Under the pieces are notes generated by a model that worked only from the letters and a program-made list of their open reading frames with translations, had not been told where the DNA came from and ran no database searches. A DNA stretch of 43,896 bases from Cryomorphaceae bacterium (GTDB lineage: Bacteria > Bacteroidota > Bacteroidia > Flavobacteriales > Schleiferiaceae), in assembly GCA_017858515.1 (NCBI GenBank), contig JAFMBM010000024.1, positions 1-43,896 on the forward strand, given 5' to 3'. How positions within the stretch are numbered: position 1 is the stretch's first letter; the number at the start of each line of letters is the position of its first letter. Both the position numbers and the translations under genes were made by a program. Below are positions 43,881 through 43,896 of the stretch, piece after piece.

Positions 43881-43896
43881 ATGTATCGAACACACT

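Larger units (their letters stand above)
43488..43896. other. AT-rich non-coding stretch at the right edge
   Basis: About 400 bases with no convincing gene. Open frames on the minus strand at 43550-43747 and 43702-43893 have unnatural composition (the second is basic and runs off the edge, so a partial gene cannot be fully excluded). Contains a 9-base inverted repeat (43604-43646) and two adjacent hairpins (43841-43880). No tRNA or IS signature seen. Confidence 0.5.

Noticed and set aside
43702-43893. 63-residue basic frame at the right edge
   Set aside because: Includes the hairpins, has odd composition and no motif; it may be a partial gene, but the evidence is too weak.
1-43896. tRNA, rRNA, CRISPR array, prophage or IS element
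   Set aside because: No cloverleaf, regularly spaced repeats, transposase or integrase motifs were seen; gaps are too short for most of these.

Overview
The window reads as chromosomal DNA of a Bacteroidetes bacterium, most likely a marine or aquatic member of Flavobacteriales (family not resolvable). Supporting signs are type IX secretion (T9SS) C-terminal sorting tails, several TonB-dependent receptors with N-terminal carboxypeptidase-regulatory-like domains, Bacteroidetes-only families (DUF4292, probable DUF6341 and DUF6427), promoter-like TAnnTTTG elements and the near absence of Shine-Dalgarno sequences. Coding density is very high. I see no tRNA, rRNA, CRISPR array, prophage or insertion sequence.

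Layout. 1-7347 (minus): an envelope operon with a flippase, dUTPase, sugar nucleotidyltransferase, TPR protein, DUF4292 lipoprotein, EnvC-like amidase activator and an NlpE-like lipoprotein cut by the window edge. 7434-10766 (plus): M28 aminopeptidase with PDZ, GpsA and an iodotyrosine-deiodinase-like nitroreductase. 10754-15441 (minus): UvrC, a patatin/outer-membrane-barrel protein and a Crp-type regulator. 15522-17957: PurD and two small or membrane proteins of Bacteroidetes-specific families. 18011-21685 (plus): DUF177, L32, FabH, AccB, AccC, a fatty-acid initiation block closed by a strong bidirectional terminator. 21740-31473 (minus): two HmuY-like proteins flanking a TonB receptor (probable haem capture), running without a visible terminator into TrmB, an alkyltransferase-like protein, Mrp, Nfu and a two-subunit 2-oxoacid:ferredoxin oxidoreductase. 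31567-32655: a glycosyltransferase. 32629-34387 (minus): a PhoR/PhoB-like two-component system. 34547-42965 (plus): a beta-helix-like lipoprotein, a 966-residue TonB receptor and a 1323-residue T9SS surface protein. 43131-43487: a small membrane protein, followed by about 400 bases of structured non-coding DNA.

How the genes fit together. Mrp and Nfu (Fe-S carriers) sit directly before the Fe-S enzyme KorAB. The HmuY/TonB/HmuY set looks like a haem or related ligand uptake unit. The PhoBR-like pair faces a lipoprotein/TonB receptor/surface-protein set, which suggests nutrient (possibly phosphate) scavenging. The most distinctive items are the halotyrosine-dehalogenase homologue with its complete substrate-lid triad, the CxxCH plus lamin-tail plus duplicated-domain T9SS protein next to PhoBR, and the terminator placed between the lipoprotein and its TonB receptor. 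Most other genes are ordinary housekeeping genes.
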